Positions 13,316 through 25,039 of a stretch of DNA of 64,000 nt are shown one piece after another. The stretch lies in assembly GCA_949752745.1 (NCBI GenBank), contig OX457024.1:107595692-107659691 (forward strand). Direction: 5' to 3'. The stretch comes from Protula sp. h YS-2021 (lineage: Eukaryota; Annelida; Polychaeta; Sabellida; Serpulidae). How positions within the stretch are numbered: the stretch's first letter is position 1; every line of letters starts with the position of its first letter. The notes under the pieces were generated by a model that saw nothing but the letters and a program-made list of their open reading frames with translations, was not told where the DNA came from and did no database searches. The position numbers and the translations under genes were made by a program.

Positions 13316-13395
13316 CGTGTAGTGTTTCGTGTACACGAATCGTAATTCCTCATGTACACGTGTACTGATTTTAGGATCTGTTTCAACCGCAGTTT
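13316..13395. repeat. Solitary copy of the GTGTACACG repeat end
   Basis: CGTGTACACGAATCGTAATTC, then ATGTACACGTGTACTG and GGATCTGTTTCAACC, matches the right end of the element at 21.72-23.51 kb. The palindromic cores are GTGTACAC and ACACGTGT. Confidence 0.65.
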
Positions 13396-13989
13396 CAACA
13401 GGTAGCAGAACAGAACTCCTAACTACCTTCGGAACTACGTCATTGCCTTGTTACATTTGTAAGAGCCACTGCAGGCTGCAACAGCGAAGACAGCATGCCC
13501 TGTTATCGCTCACTTAAGTAAGGAAGCAAGCTGCGCTATGTAACTCGTCATAACTCAGAATGCACTTATGAGTGTTAACGTCTATAGGGAAATTCAAAGC
13601 GAAGTTGCTAAATGCTTTTAATATTCCAATTTCAGAACTAAAATACGTCGGATATTCAGCAAAATGAATCTGATTGGGGATTTCACAAGATTTCTTGGAG
13701 ATTTCACAAGAGCTCTCATTATCATAAACTGTTTATTGACCTAACACTTTCCTTTTGCCATAATTTGCTATAAGAATCACCGGACCATATAGTTATAAGT
13801 TTTGCAAATCACGGCGTGCAACACCCAAATTTCTTAAATATCTGTATACTGTTCAGAAATGAGCTATTTATTTACAAATCCAAAATATAAAATTATCACA
13901 CAAAGCTAAAAATTGAAATCGCTCCGTTTTTTAAATTCCCAAGCAATTTTTCTATATTTGTCCATATTAATACATTATAATGAGGAGTA

Positions 13990-14395
13990 AGCATGAATTG
14001 TCAACAAACGATGAGACACGCTATCCATCAGAGCCAGACACACTTGTCTCCATTGGTCAGACATGCTAATCATGAGTTGTGGGAAATGCTGGTTATCAAT
14101 GCTGACACATGCCAGTCGTCAATTCTTGGATACGCTTGTCATCGCTATCAAAATGCACTAATCACAAATGGTTAGATAATTGGTGAGACAAACTGGTCAT
14201 ATGTGTTGGGACTCGCTGGTCATCAGTGGTGAGACATGCTAATCATCAAAGGTGATACAGCTTTGGTATTAATTGTGATACACGCTATCATCGGTGCTGA
14301 AACACGCTAGTCAATAGTGATGATACAGTCTAGTATTAGTGGTGATACACGCTAGTCATGAGTGATTATACACGTTAGTCAGCAGGCTAATCATC
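13990..14395. repeat. Degenerate ~25-bp minisatellite
   Basis: Repeated words of the form GGTGAGACATGCTAATCATCA and GTGATACACGCTAGTCAT, with heavy divergence, about 15 units. It abuts the stop codon of the possible gene at 14387. Confidence 0.7.
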
Positions 14396-15240
14396 CTCCT
14401 CCTCTTCATACACCACCTTCTCTATGGTCATGGCAGCATCTGTGCTTGTTGTTATTTTGATGTTTTCTTCTTGCTGATCAACTGATGTACCCGTATGTGA
14501 AAAAAATCACTATATATCAAACTTTATTTTATAATCTAAGACACAGATTACAGATAATATTACGGAATAGCTGAAAATATTCTGTTTTTTTTTCTTAATG
14601 AATGAGGCCTCGACCATTAAAAAGTGCAGGATACTTGTTTAAATATAGCAGACCTTAACCATTACTTTATGGACTTTACCAGCAATCGCCCTAGACTTAA
14701 TTCTTAGAAAATAATCATCGGTAGTACAAGAAGAATATAATGCAAAAGAAATGTCTTTAAAACAATTTTTCAGTTTAACTCTGTCAAGCTCTTTAAGGTT
14801 TATATCTAGAAAATGCTTACTGACTCCGGTTGACTATTTATTTGTTTATTGCTGCAGACGCTTGTAAAGGACATTTAACGCTGTTACGTCCTTGCAATTT
14901 ATCGCTACATTTCAAGTTTTAGACTGAGGCATTCTGGTATCAGAACATTAGTTTAACGCTACTTTTCTTCCAGTGCCCTTATTTCAATGGCTGTTACCTG
15001 GAGTAATATAAACAATGACTTACCTTGGTCTCTTGCAAATACCTCCTCTTCAAGCTGAATGATCATCGACGGATTTTTACCGAGACCATGTGCGTAGCCA
15101 AAAAGTAGACAAAATTCACCACGTACTTGGAATAATATGCAGCTATTTGGGTCATATTTTGAGCACTCTTTAGCACAATGTATATTCCCATTGTTCCTAT
15201 AAGTATTGTGTCGTAGCCTTTTCTCTTCACTTAATATTAT
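14387..15240 (-). CDS. Possible secreted or surface PAN/apple-like protein, last two exons
   Basis: Exon A, 15024 up to about 15240 (upper border uncertain): contains HCAKECSKYDPNSCILFQV and EFCLLF, the spacing of cysteines seen in PAN/apple modules, and ends GACCAAG|GTAAGT in phase 1. Exon B, 14387-14481: acceptor ACATCAG, joins in phase 1 to give VDQQEENIKITT, and ends with an acidic tail EEEEDD and TAG. The matching phase supports the pairing. PAN modules bind protein or carbohydrate in extracellular proteins. Upstream exons were not found. The domain call rests on cysteine pattern only, so another small disulfide domain is possible. Confidence 0.42.
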
Positions 15241-15249
15241 GCTCAGTGA

Positions 15250-16200
15250 TATACTGGAATATTTTACTGCACTGAAATGTGTTCCTTGGTACATTAACAC
15301 GTTATATGAGTCCATCAAAAAACAAAAGAAAATAAACGTTTGCTTCTTGTATACACTGAACATGGTTACAAAAAGTGTAGACAAATAGCTGTGCTGGTAA
15401 CATATAAAGCATAACCAATGGTAACTGAAATAGTGATGCCATAACTGGATGCATAGAATTAATGAGTTATCTTGTAATTTAATTATCAATATTGCGGTTT
15501 TAACCCCTTTTACTTAGATGTGCTTAGTCTGAATAGGGCATTGTGTGTAATACATGTTATTGCAATTGTTCAGTAAATTACCGAGTGGGCTTCAGAGATT
15601 CATCAGTTATATTGCTAAGGAGGATTTAATTAATGGTTTAGTGTTTATCAATAAGTGTCTTTATATATTCTGTAAAATCTCTACGTAGACATTTGATTCC
15701 TTAATTGTGTCTGGGCAAGGATTAATTAACCTCTAATATGCATTGACGTCTGTATAATTATACATATTTACTCCTTAAGAATGTTATGGAGAATTGCTTC
15801 AGAGAGGCTTGTTGATAAACTAGCTACTGTCAATAAAGTAAATCAAATCTAATATTGTCATTTCGTTCAAATATTTTCAAACTTCTTTTGATATACAACT
15901 TTGAAGATTATAGTTTTGTTCATATTTTAGAAATAGCCTATTGTGTACGGGTTAGTGCTGTTTAGTTGCTTACTTCTTGTATAAAACCATGTTGTTTTAC
16001 ATCTTACTGTTTATGATTTGCAGTTGATATCTTATAGCATAAATGCTTTAAAATATATTACATGTATGTCGTATTTAAAATACATGAAGGGCGATACATT
16101 ATTGATGAACATATATAATTACACAGGTTTATTGTATTTAAGCCAAGTTTATACTGATCAATATAGATGACGAAAACTGTTATTCATGATTCACGGCATT
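15250..16200. other. No feature seen
   Basis: AT-rich. The minus frame continues open to 15489 but that part lacks coding character. Confidence 0.4.
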
Positions 16201-16207
16201 GTGTTTG

Positions 16208-17024
16208 TATGGAATGCCGTTTTTGACATTTAATGCTTAATTTTGATATGAAAATATAATTAAAGATATCAAGAAATCAATGTAGATCTCAATAATTTAC
16301 ATTTTGCTATTAATAATTGAATTTTAGATGGCAAAAACTTAATTTTAAGATCAAAAAATCAAATTTACAAATTTAAAAAATCTTAAAGGAGACACACATT
16401 TACATAAAATTTACCAAATCGTCAATTAAATTTTGGAGAGGAAAACTTGAATTATTGAGATCAATAATAACAACACAATTTTGCATTTCAAGAAGTACTT
16501 CTCTTTTGTAGAGTAAAAAATTGGAGAACGGTTGTCTACACATAGACCGGTCATTATTAATACACAAATGTGTGCTTCTAAATTTTTTTATTTGAAAAAT
16601 AGACTGATATTTTTAATATCAAAAATCCATTTTGTGATCAAAAAATCATTTGCAGATTTCAAAATGCAAACTAAAAATCTCATTCTGAAATAATGATATC
16701 TGAAAAAAAATTATCAACGAAAGGAAAATGAATTATTGAGCTGAAAATTAATATATTGCTCTCAAATATTTTATTTTTGTTGTTAAGAATTGAATTTTTG
16801 ATTTCAAAAAATAAATTTTAGATATCATTAAATCATTGAGATCAAGAATACATTTAGAGATATGAAAAATATAATTACAGATAGCAAAACTCATTTCAGG
16901 AATAAACATATGTATTTTTTTAGATCAAAAATTAATTCTTGATATCAAAAAATGAATTTCTGAGATCAAAAATTAATTTTTGATATCAATAATTTCCTAA
17001 TAAATGTGAAAACGGCATTCCATA
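16208..17024. mobile_element. 817-bp element with ~24-bp terminal inverted repeats
   Basis: The left end reads TATGGAATGCCGTTTTTGAC and continues ATTTA. The right end, read on the minus strand, gives TATGGAATGCCGTTTTCACA and continues TTTA. Inside there is no frame, but many copies of GATATCAAAAA and GATCAAAAATT in both orientations, so the element can fold extensively. This looks like a MITE. A clear target-site duplication beyond TA was not seen, so the superfamily is unassigned. Confidence 0.7.
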
Positions 17025-18490
17025 ACTAATGAAAGTTCATTAAGGTAAATGGCTATATGAGTGTACTGTTTTAATATTGCTTACATTTCAATCTTCAACT
17101 TTAGAAGCTTGCTATACTCCGTAATATGTGTGGAGAGAAATATTATTTGTAATTATACTCAATACATGTATTAGCAACAAAATCTGTGCCATTATTTGTT
17201 CTGACTAAAAGAGTGAATGGTTAAATTAATGGTTTAGTATTAAATCCCTCATTGGCTTCCTTGGATGTCTGATGTTCATTATATAGCTTCCAGTTTCCTT
17301 CAACATAATACGCTGCACATTCTACTAAGCACAGACCGATATCTGATTATTAATGTACTGAAATTTATTTATTTTCACAAAAAGCCATATTAAATGCTTT
17401 AAAAGCTTAACACTTTAGGAAGAAATATAAACACACAAAAAACAATTGAATGCATATGCCTTTTAAACAGTATTTGTATGCATGTGCAGCTGAGGTCTAT
17501 CGTCTTTTGTCTGATCTTATATTTTAGTAAGTATATTATGATATCATTCTGTAATTGTTAGCTCAAGTCTTATTATAAAACATTGAGCCTCATTTCTTAT
17601 AGTTCATTCTTACTGTAACTGTTAACTGAAGTTTTACTTTCAAACAATAGAAGGTCACACCCTGCAGTGAGTGTTTGTCAATTGTTTATGCTTCTTATAG
17701 TATTTTTTAATTTCACTCCATCCCTTGTGTTTTTTATTTCATATCTACTTAAGAATGTAACATGTAGCGTGTTTTTAATATTAGTAAGGTTCTCGAAGTT
17801 ATCTGGTCGTTATGGTTAGTCAATGGTGTCTAATGTAAAAAAATTTAAAGACATGTACCATTATTATTGTATTAAGCCCGATCACTCGTACAATGCATGA
17901 TCTTTACCCTGATATGATATATACAAGACTGTTGTTGAATTAATCTTATACAATAAAACAAGTTTCAAAATAAAGAAAATGCCCCAAATGCAAGGACACT
18001 ACACTAGTCCTGAAATTATTTGAAGGTGAAGTAAAGATCGGTGTTTTTAAACACATGCCAAGACGCCAACACAACAGAGTCAAAAAGATCGTAAAATACT
18101 CTATAGAAATTAATGAGATTATTTTGGCTTTAGAAAGTATCAATCAATTGGAATAATTCGTTAGTTTTTGATATAAAGTTTAACTGTAGACATGTATCCT
18201 TTCTTCCTATATTATAATATTTTTATTTATTGTCTTCATTATTATACATGTATACAACTAAAATATGCATGGTAAAACAAGAAGAACGTGGAACTATGAC
18301 AAGAACGAGCGAATATCTTTGGTGTAAAAGTATCGCAAGTCGGCAGGTTATAGAATACTTAAGATATACATGAATAATAGTGCAGTACATGAGTTCAAAC
18401 TTTGATGAAGTCTGGGGTTGCCCAATTACATTCTTATTGAGAATAAAATATAACATAGGAGGCTACTACTGATATTCTACTAATACCGTT
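17025..18490. other. No gene supported
   Basis: Minus-strand frames at 17946-18143 and 18223-18456 have no splice-site pairing or motif. Confidence 0.4.
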
Positions 18491-18499
18491 GTGTAAATT

Positions 18500-19362
18500 T
18501 CAACGAATCAGTTCAATGAGTCCCTACTGCTCGAAATTTAAGTGTTGTTCTAGATTCCGAGCTGTCGTTTGTAGACCATATAAATCATCTATGTAGAATT
18601 TGCTATGCAAACATCAAGGCCATATGGAAGATACGTAGGTTTCTCACATTTGATGCGACGAAAACTACCGTTCACGCTTTGATTATCAGCAGAATCGACT
18701 ATGCTAATGCCTTGCTGTATGGCCTCCCTGACAAGCACCTTCGCAAACTACAGTTAGTACAAAACTCCGCAGCGCGTGTGGCCACAGGAACTAAACGCAA
18801 AGACCACATCAAGCCTGCTTTAAAGCAACTACATTGGCTCCCGGTTAAAGAGCGGATTGAGTTTAAAATAGTAGTGCTAGTATTCAAAGCGCAACACGAA
18901 CTCGCTCCAGGATATTTAGCGGAATTATTAACACCTTACGAGCCGTCTCGCAGCCTCCGTTCTGCTAATGCCAACTTACTGTCTCAACCCTCATACAACC
19001 TTAAGGGTTTTGGTTATAGAGCATTCTGTGTTTCCGGCCTTATCTCTGGAACAAATTGCCATGGGGTATCAGAACTTCTACAACTTTGAATGGTTTTAAA
19101 CGCAAACTAAAACCGTATTATTTTAGGAGAGTATTTAATGACGTTTAAATGTATAATTTTTCAAGTTTGAATCTAGTCATTTGAGTCTAGTATTTACGTA
19201 ATTTAAGATTTTGATATAATTTGATAGTAATTTAATAATTTGATAGTAATTTGATGTAATGTCACTTGATGTTATATTGCTCCGCTGTGTTGGGGCTTCT
19301 GCCAAAACAGCGTTACACGTAAAAAAAAATAATAATAACAATAATAATAATAATAATTTCTT
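18500..19362 (+). mobile_element. CR1-like non-LTR retrotransposon, 3' fragment
   Basis: Encodes the C-terminal end of the RT polyprotein. An upstream out-of-frame portion near 18530-18660 reads VVLDSELSFVDH and IWKIRRFLTF. The open frame 18679-19089 then has SRIDYANALLYGLP, LVQNSAARVA, LHWLPVKER and GYRAFCV. The last part is frameshifted relative to the usual WNSLP ending. A 3' untranslated region ends in an (AAT)n-rich tail at 19321-19358. It is related to, but distinct from, the copy at 6.2-6.9 kb. No catalytic part is present. Confidence 0.85.
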
Positions 19363-21490
19363 ATAGGCTTCAGCGAAAGTTTCAAGCGCTTGAAAATTTC
19401 TCTCAGACTAGAACCACAGTCCTTTGTAATTAGGTCTCTGCTGCCTACTTCTAGTGTATATAGAGCACAGGTATAACCACTATCAGTAATATCGTTAGTT
19501 AGAGAAGTGTATATGTTAAATTTTCGAATTTTAGCTTCTAGCACACACTGTTCAAATGATACAGTCAATTCGAAAATTAAAACATGCTTAGTTTCGCTAT
19601 TTACTAAAACGATATCGGGTTTTTTATTTGTTTGTATGATGTGGGGTGGGATAGTACTATTTGCATCAAAGCCCATTTGTGGTAGATCACAATATATACT
19701 CCAATTTGGTGGGATCTGGGACATCAATGTGTCTGCGATACAGTTGAGTATACTATTGTGTTGCCATGTGTAGCGTCCCTGCTCCAACATCTTTGGGCAG
19801 TTATTTATTGTATGAAGAAGAGTTTCATTTCCTCGGCCCAGCTAACATTTTGATTTCTTACCCCAGTTCAGGAGGTTTGAGTTCGTTGGCAGCGTGTCTA
19901 GAGTCGAGTTTAGGAGAAACTTGGTTACACCGCTAGGGAGATTGAATGATTTTCATGTCGGATCAAATACTGGCTCTCATATACATTCAAAAACTGTCCA
20001 TGGTAGGATAGGGATTTAAGGTGATTTCACCATGTGTCTTAAATTTCTGATTTGATCGATTTTACTATGGTTTTTTTCACTGTCGGTAATGGCACTGTAG
20101 GTAAAGCGGTTGCACTGTAGGAATATCTGTAAACTGTGGTATATGCAGAATATTCGGGGATGCCCTTCTGGCAAGACCTAGCCACTTTTTTAGATGTTTA
20201 TTGCATCAATTTTCGAAAGGTTTGATTTCGATAATTCGTGTACTGTTGGTAGGAATCGCGATGCAGGTAATACGTAATTTTTATACATTTTTGTTTTATA
20301 TTCGAATCGGATAAGGAGTTAAAGCCTAGTTTCGAAGTGGTTTAAGATATACTGGTATGTTTTTTTTTGTTTGCCGTGGAATGTGACGTGGGAACTCGAA
20401 AATTTATGGGGTCACTTTCTATGGTTTCGATAGGGTCTTTATCTAGAGCAAACTTAATAGGTGAAGGTTTGCCAGACTTAAAGGACAAAGATCGGCTGAG
20501 TCTAAGTTGCATGGATTTAGTCTATGATGAGATATCGTTCATTAGTTTTTGGTGGGTAAGCGAATTTGTAGTACATAAATTAAAGTCGTCGGCGAACTCC
20601 GTGCGTATTATCTTATTTTCGGCGGTTAATGCATATTCTTTATCTTTAAGGGTGTTCAGTTTTTTCTAAAATGGGATTAAAAACAATTAAAAATATAATA
20701 GGGCTTAGGGGATCACCCTGAAAAACTCCTTTTTGAATTTAAATGGTTCCGATTCCAATTTTTTAACGATTTTGACAGAGATAGCACGATAAAGTTAAGA
20801 AATATTCGCAGTAGCTGCGGCGGAGAACCTAAAGCGTTGGAGTCCCTTTGTAATTAGCAAATGGTGAACGCTACCAAATGCAGTGTCTTTTTATTGGCTT
20901 TGGCAATACCTCTAACAGAACTTGAGTGTGCTCTATGGTACCGTTTATTCGGTGTATAAACGCTTTTTGTGCGGTTTTATTGATAAAATTATTCGTTGTT
21001 AAATATTGCACAGTTCTTTGTGCCAGTATCTGATGGTAGATTTTACCGCATGTACTTGACAGTGCTATCATACGATAATTTGAACGAATGGTATCATCTC
21101 CTTTTTTTGTAAATCAGTTTGATATTACTATCAGTCCATTTCGATGACCTTGGAGAACCAGATAGTGAAATCTTTGTGTAAAGTGTGGCTTTAACACTGT
21201 GGAGACATGGTAACTTTCATAATAGCGTAATTCAACCTATCAGGCCCAGGAGATGATGTTTTGCTTCGACTTGTGAATACTTGTTTCACATCTTTGGGCT
21301 TTATTACAGACATGTTATACGGTACTTTTTGTTGCTCCACCGGTATATAAGGGAACCATTTTAAACCAAGTTCATTCAATAGTGCTGAGACTGTACCGTA
21401 TTTTGGGGCCGAAATAATTATCGGCTGTGTCTTTGCTGAAGTTGACCTCTGATGGGGGGTTACCAAATGAGCAGTTCCATAGACTTCGAA
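19272..21490 (-). mobile_element. Degraded RT + REL-endonuclease non-LTR retrotransposon (R2/NeSL-like)
   Basis: Minus-strand pieces in order: SSPGPDRLNYAIMK (about 21.22-21.27 kb) upstream of the RT; MIALSSTCGKIYH (about 21.05 kb) and QKAFIHRINGTIEHTQ of the RT fingers; GVFQGDPLSP (20700-20729), RT motif B; EFADDFNL (about 20580-20600), the RT catalytic FADD; then frame 19272-19790 with GRYTWQHNSILNCIAD and KPDIVLV...IFELTV, a PD-(D/E)XK-type restriction-like endonuclease. Frameshifts and stops separate the pieces, so it is dead. It lies tail to tail with the CR1-like fragment around the (AAT)n tract. The clade assignment is inferred from having REL rather than APE endonuclease. Confidence 0.8.
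19370..19790 (-). pseudogene. Restriction-like endonuclease domain of the REL element
   Basis: Contains KPDIVLVNSETKHVLIFEL, the Pro-Asp...Glu-X-hydrophobic signature of PD-(D/E)XK nucleases, then AKIRKFNIYTSL typical of the C-terminus of REL non-LTR proteins. The last ~20 codons run into the AAT microsatellite and are not genuine. Confidence 0.65.
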
Positions 21491-22059
21491 AATTTGATGA
21501 AATCGTCTCTAAAACATTTAATAAGTTAATTTTGCTTGGTTTCTTTATGCTCTAATTTGAAACAGTAAAATACCTAATAGTGACTTATTGAGAAAATGAG
21601 TAGATTCTCAATTGGTGTAAACAATTAGCAAAAGTTTTTGCTAGTAACATTATTAAAACCAGGGTTAGAATATGCTACATAGAATAGAATATGCTACTTC
21701 AGATTATTAACTTCGATATTATTAGAGCTGAAAGCGGATCCTCGTGTACACGGTACCGTGTAGTGTCTGGCCATTACACGGATCCAAAACCCATTACACG
21801 ATACACGAACTGCTTCATGATTTCTGAGCGAAACGAAACCAATGTGATGCTCTGTGGCTGTGGTACTGTATCGTAACAGCACGCCCCTCCCCGTGTAGTT
21901 ATTGATCCGACGCACTGTCTTTCACATCGTGCATTGTAATTACACGGTGCACGCTATGGACACGGTATCTTCAGTGCACTCGTGTATTTAGCATTGCATC
22001 AAATTTCAAAAAGAAACATGGCAAAAAAAATTCTTGGGTTTGTGAATTCTTTGAAAAGA

Positions 22060-22640
22060 CAACCCAGCGAACAACCGACGTCTTTTTTGGTTGAAAAAAG
22101 GTTGTACTTTGGTCGCGACGACTTCACAACCACATTCTGACCTATTACCCTAAAACCCGACTTTATTCCGACGTCGAGGCGACGTCGGTTTTCTGACGTC
22201 ATTCCGACGTTGCAAAAACGACCAAAAAGCGATGCACATTATTATCGCTCACCGGAAATTGAAGTCATTTTGAAAAAAAGGAAGAAAAAAACGTAATTTT
22301 TACATGAAAATTTTTGAATTTTGATGGCGCGTCGGTATTTTTCTTCCTAGATTGTAAAAATTTACATAGAAAATGCTTTCGTATGTATTTCACAACAGCA
22401 GTTGGATAATTAATTATCTATTAATTATATAACTCTAGTCAGTTTCAGGTCGGAATCCGACGTCGGTTCCAATTTCATATACAACCTAAAACCGACTTAA
22501 TTCCGACGTCGGATTTAGGTCGGAACCCGACGTCATTCTGACTTTGAAAACCCGACGTCGGTTCCATTTCATATACAACCAAAACCGGCACGTCAGTCCG
22601 ACGTCATAAACGTCGGGTCACAAAAACAGCCATTAGTGAT
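22060..22640. repeat. GACGTC-rich block with repeated CCGACGTCGG palindromes
   Basis: The words CCGACGTC, GACGTCGG and AGGTCGGAA recur more than ten times in both orientations, together with a repeated TTCATATACAACC spacer. CpG is dense here although the surrounding DNA is AT-rich and CpG-poor. No frame is coding. This fits subterminal repeats of a DNA transposon. Confidence 0.7.
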
Positions 22641-22676
22641 TCAGCATAAACATTTTACTGCATACGCTGCCTTTGT

Positions 22677-23397
22677 GGTGTCCGGAAAAAATGGCACTTT
22701 TGAAACAATAAAAAAATGGCACCTTTGTTTCTAACATTTTCTAATATTTTATTTACTTCACTTCGTACTTTAACAATAGAAAAGTCTTGCCTATTACATA
22801 TTTTACATAAAATTGTAAATTAAATTTCACTTAATTTTCATTTATCATTTATTTATTGCAAGGTCCATAATTTAGATAAAAAATGTTCTCTTCAAGTATA
22901 CTACGTACGATTTATATAATTTAACTTTTCACTGAATTATTTTCATTTTAGCTGTTCACCATAAAATGTTAGCATTTCTGTGTAAAACACTGCGATATTT
23001 ATGCGTTTATATAAGAAGTATATCAAACACATGTCCAGAGTTAAGGAGAAAGGGACCCTGTGGATACTCCGGGAAACGTTCGGGGTAAGGCTAAAGGACC
23101 ATAAAGGAACCCCAGTGAGTAATACTATTACACATTTCCTAATACTATTACACATTTACTTAAAATTCATTACGTGCTAACGTAAATGTGTATCGAGTTG
23201 TTTGTATAACTTTTAAAAATTGGTCATTGATATATGAAATGATTCTTTTTTTAACTGAAATTCTATTTTTATTCAGGGTTTAATCTACATGTGATGGAAA
23301 ATAAAAGTGCCATTTTTTCCGTATGTTCAAAAGTGCCATTTTTTCCGGTGCAATGTTTTCCAGTGCCATTTCTTCCCGTGCCATTTTTTCCTACACC
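22677..23397. mobile_element. 721-bp MITE with ~20-bp TIRs and 9-bp target-site duplication
   Basis: The left end GGTGTCCGGAAAAAATGGCA matches the right end on the minus strand, GGTGTAGGAAAAAATGGCAC, apart from one small difference. The flanking 9 bases TGCCTTTGT occur at 22668-22676 and again at 23398-23406. The right end carries four to five tandem GTGCCATTTTTTCC words (23308-23390) as subterminal repeats. The interior is AT-rich and noncoding. A 9-bp duplication fits MULE- or Merlin-type transposition, which is an inference. Confidence 0.88.
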
Positions 23398-23508
23398 TGC
23401 CTTTGTTTAGTAACCGTATTTTTATGTGTTATATTGTCCGTGTAGTTCCGTGTACACGGATCCTAAGCCCTCGTGTACACGTGTACTGTTCTCAGGATCC
23501 GTTTCAGC

Positions 23509-23513
<5 letters not shown>

Positions 23514-23584
<71 letters not shown>

Positions 23585-23605
23585 TTTTGTGTGTGTGTGC
23601 GTGGG
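23514..23605. repeat. (TA)n(TG)n microsatellite
   Basis: About 23 TA followed by about 11 TG and irregular TG-rich sequence. Frames through it are artefacts. Confidence 0.95.
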
Positions 23606-23609
23606 AGAT

Positions 23610-24775
23610 TTATAAAATATAAATAGTAATAATTATGCTTATTTTTTCCTAATATTTTTTTAAAAAATAAAGAGTGATAATTATATTTATTATACACTTG
23701 TTTTATAATTTTCAAGCACTAAAACTAAAATCTAACAGTGTTTATTGATATGAGATTTTAGAATGCTCAGACTGAATATAGAGAAATGTTCCCATGCTGA
23801 TGTGTTTTAATACACATTAAAAAGTAACTGAATCAGCTTTTACAAGATAGAATTTGCCCTCAAGCGTTTTTTTTAATCTGAAAGGATAAATATCATATTT
23901 TTTATTTCTTACAATTTTAACCAAAAAATCAGGAGTAAACTGAATAAAACAAACTGAACATCAGTATCCCATCGAAATAAAGATATGTAATTAGTTTTTA
24001 ATTTATGTAACAAGTATGATGATTTAAAAAAGCACGAGTGGATGGACTGATATGAAATTCCTGCCCGAACCCTTAGCAAAGGCGAACATTGCGTTAAGTT
24101 AAGGGAGGGTTTTCGGATGAGTCCAGAGGCTAGTGTGGTCTTGGTTACATTTTTTACACTTCTCTGCTTCTGCTTTGCTTTCCATCACATGATTATGTTG
24201 TTACGGCAATCTTAAGTACACACTTTTCAGCCGTGCATGGCGTGACGTTTGTAACACTGGAAGAGCGATGAGTACGGCTGTACGCACCTATCGGGCGTAT
24301 CTACCAATTAAAACACTCATTTTTCTATGTACGCGCACTGGCAATCGTGAAATAAATCTTAACCTTCAAGTTCACAAATTGCCACTCTGTTTCCTTATGG
24401 CTATCTTTTTATTGCACTATTGTTGTTCGTACATCCATGCCGTCTTTGTTTTGAAGTTGTCTATAAGTGTCTATATGTGTATAATATTGATGTATTATTT
24501 TTTCTTTATTTATATTATCTTATTGGTGTAAGATTTGATGTTTTTATTAATTCTGCATCAAAATATTATTTAAGTGGTGATAGTCATGTTGATGGTGCCT
24601 GTGACTTGCATCAGATCTCTTCTAAAAAGCTCTTAACATAAAGTACTGATTATTTTTTCAGGAAAGCAGTTATCATAATCGAAAGTAAACAAATGAGTTA
24701 TACAAACATACGTTGTTGACAAAATAAAATTGATTGTTTGGCATAGATGCAAAATGTCTCTAAACAGAAACGATT
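23610..24775. other. No gene supported
   Basis: Overlapping plus frames at 24268-24641 are hydrophobic and low-complexity without motif or splice pairing. Confidence 0.4.
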
Positions 24776-24794
24776 TTTATTTGCAAATTCATAT

Positions 24795-24800
24795 TTTATT
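24795..24800 (-). terminator. Candidate poly(A) signal AATAAA
   Basis: AATAAA on the minus strand 81 bases after the stop of the secreted-protein gene; a second lies at 24777-24782. Confidence 0.5.
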
Positions 24801-24880
24801 AAATTAATTTTTACGACACGTCGTTTTCAAGGCTTGGTGGTCGGTAGATGATGTAACTGCCATGTCCTTGCCCTTCCTTT

Positions 24881-25039
24881 CTAGCAGTCATCTTGGCAGA
24901 GAAGGCCCCACATATTTCGAATCTCAATATCCGTCGTAGTGGAAGTTGAGAAAAATTTCAGATCGATGGTGTGGACGTTGTACATCGAGTCAAAGGAGAA
25001 ACAGTGTGTTATCATGCTACCCGGATTTGATAAAAGGAA
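24881..25039 (-). CDS. Exon 5: C-terminus of the secreted cysteine protein
   Basis: 52 codons plus TAG, acceptor TTTCTCTTCAG. Ends GLLCQDDC. Shared features with the fragment at 2196-2324 are the TIDL and I.NMWG.LC motifs. Confidence 0.7.
   Translation of the reverse strand, partial: FLLSNPGSMITHCFSFDSMYNVHTIDLKFFSTSTTTDIEIRNMWGLLCQDDC

Larger units (their letters stand above)
21722..23514. mobile_element. ~1.79-kb region bounded by inverted TTAGAGCTGAAA..GGATCC ends
   Basis: The left boundary ATTAGAGCTGAAAGCGGATCC is mirrored on the minus strand at the right boundary as ATTAGAGCTGAAACGGATCC. Both ends carry GTGTACACG palindromes, and TA lies outside each. A similar right end sits alone at 13.3 kb. 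The simplest reading is a non-autonomous DNA transposon with nested insertions; two independent inverted copies would look the same. No transposase frame is visible. Confidence 0.55.

Noticed and set aside
17946..18456. Minus-strand frames considered as 5' exons of the possible PAN gene
   Set aside because: No phase-compatible donor and no secretory leader could be supported.
20367..20669. 100-codon plus-strand frame
   Set aside because: It is antisense to the reverse transcriptase region of the REL element, whose minus-strand FADD and QGDPLSP motifs explain the openness.
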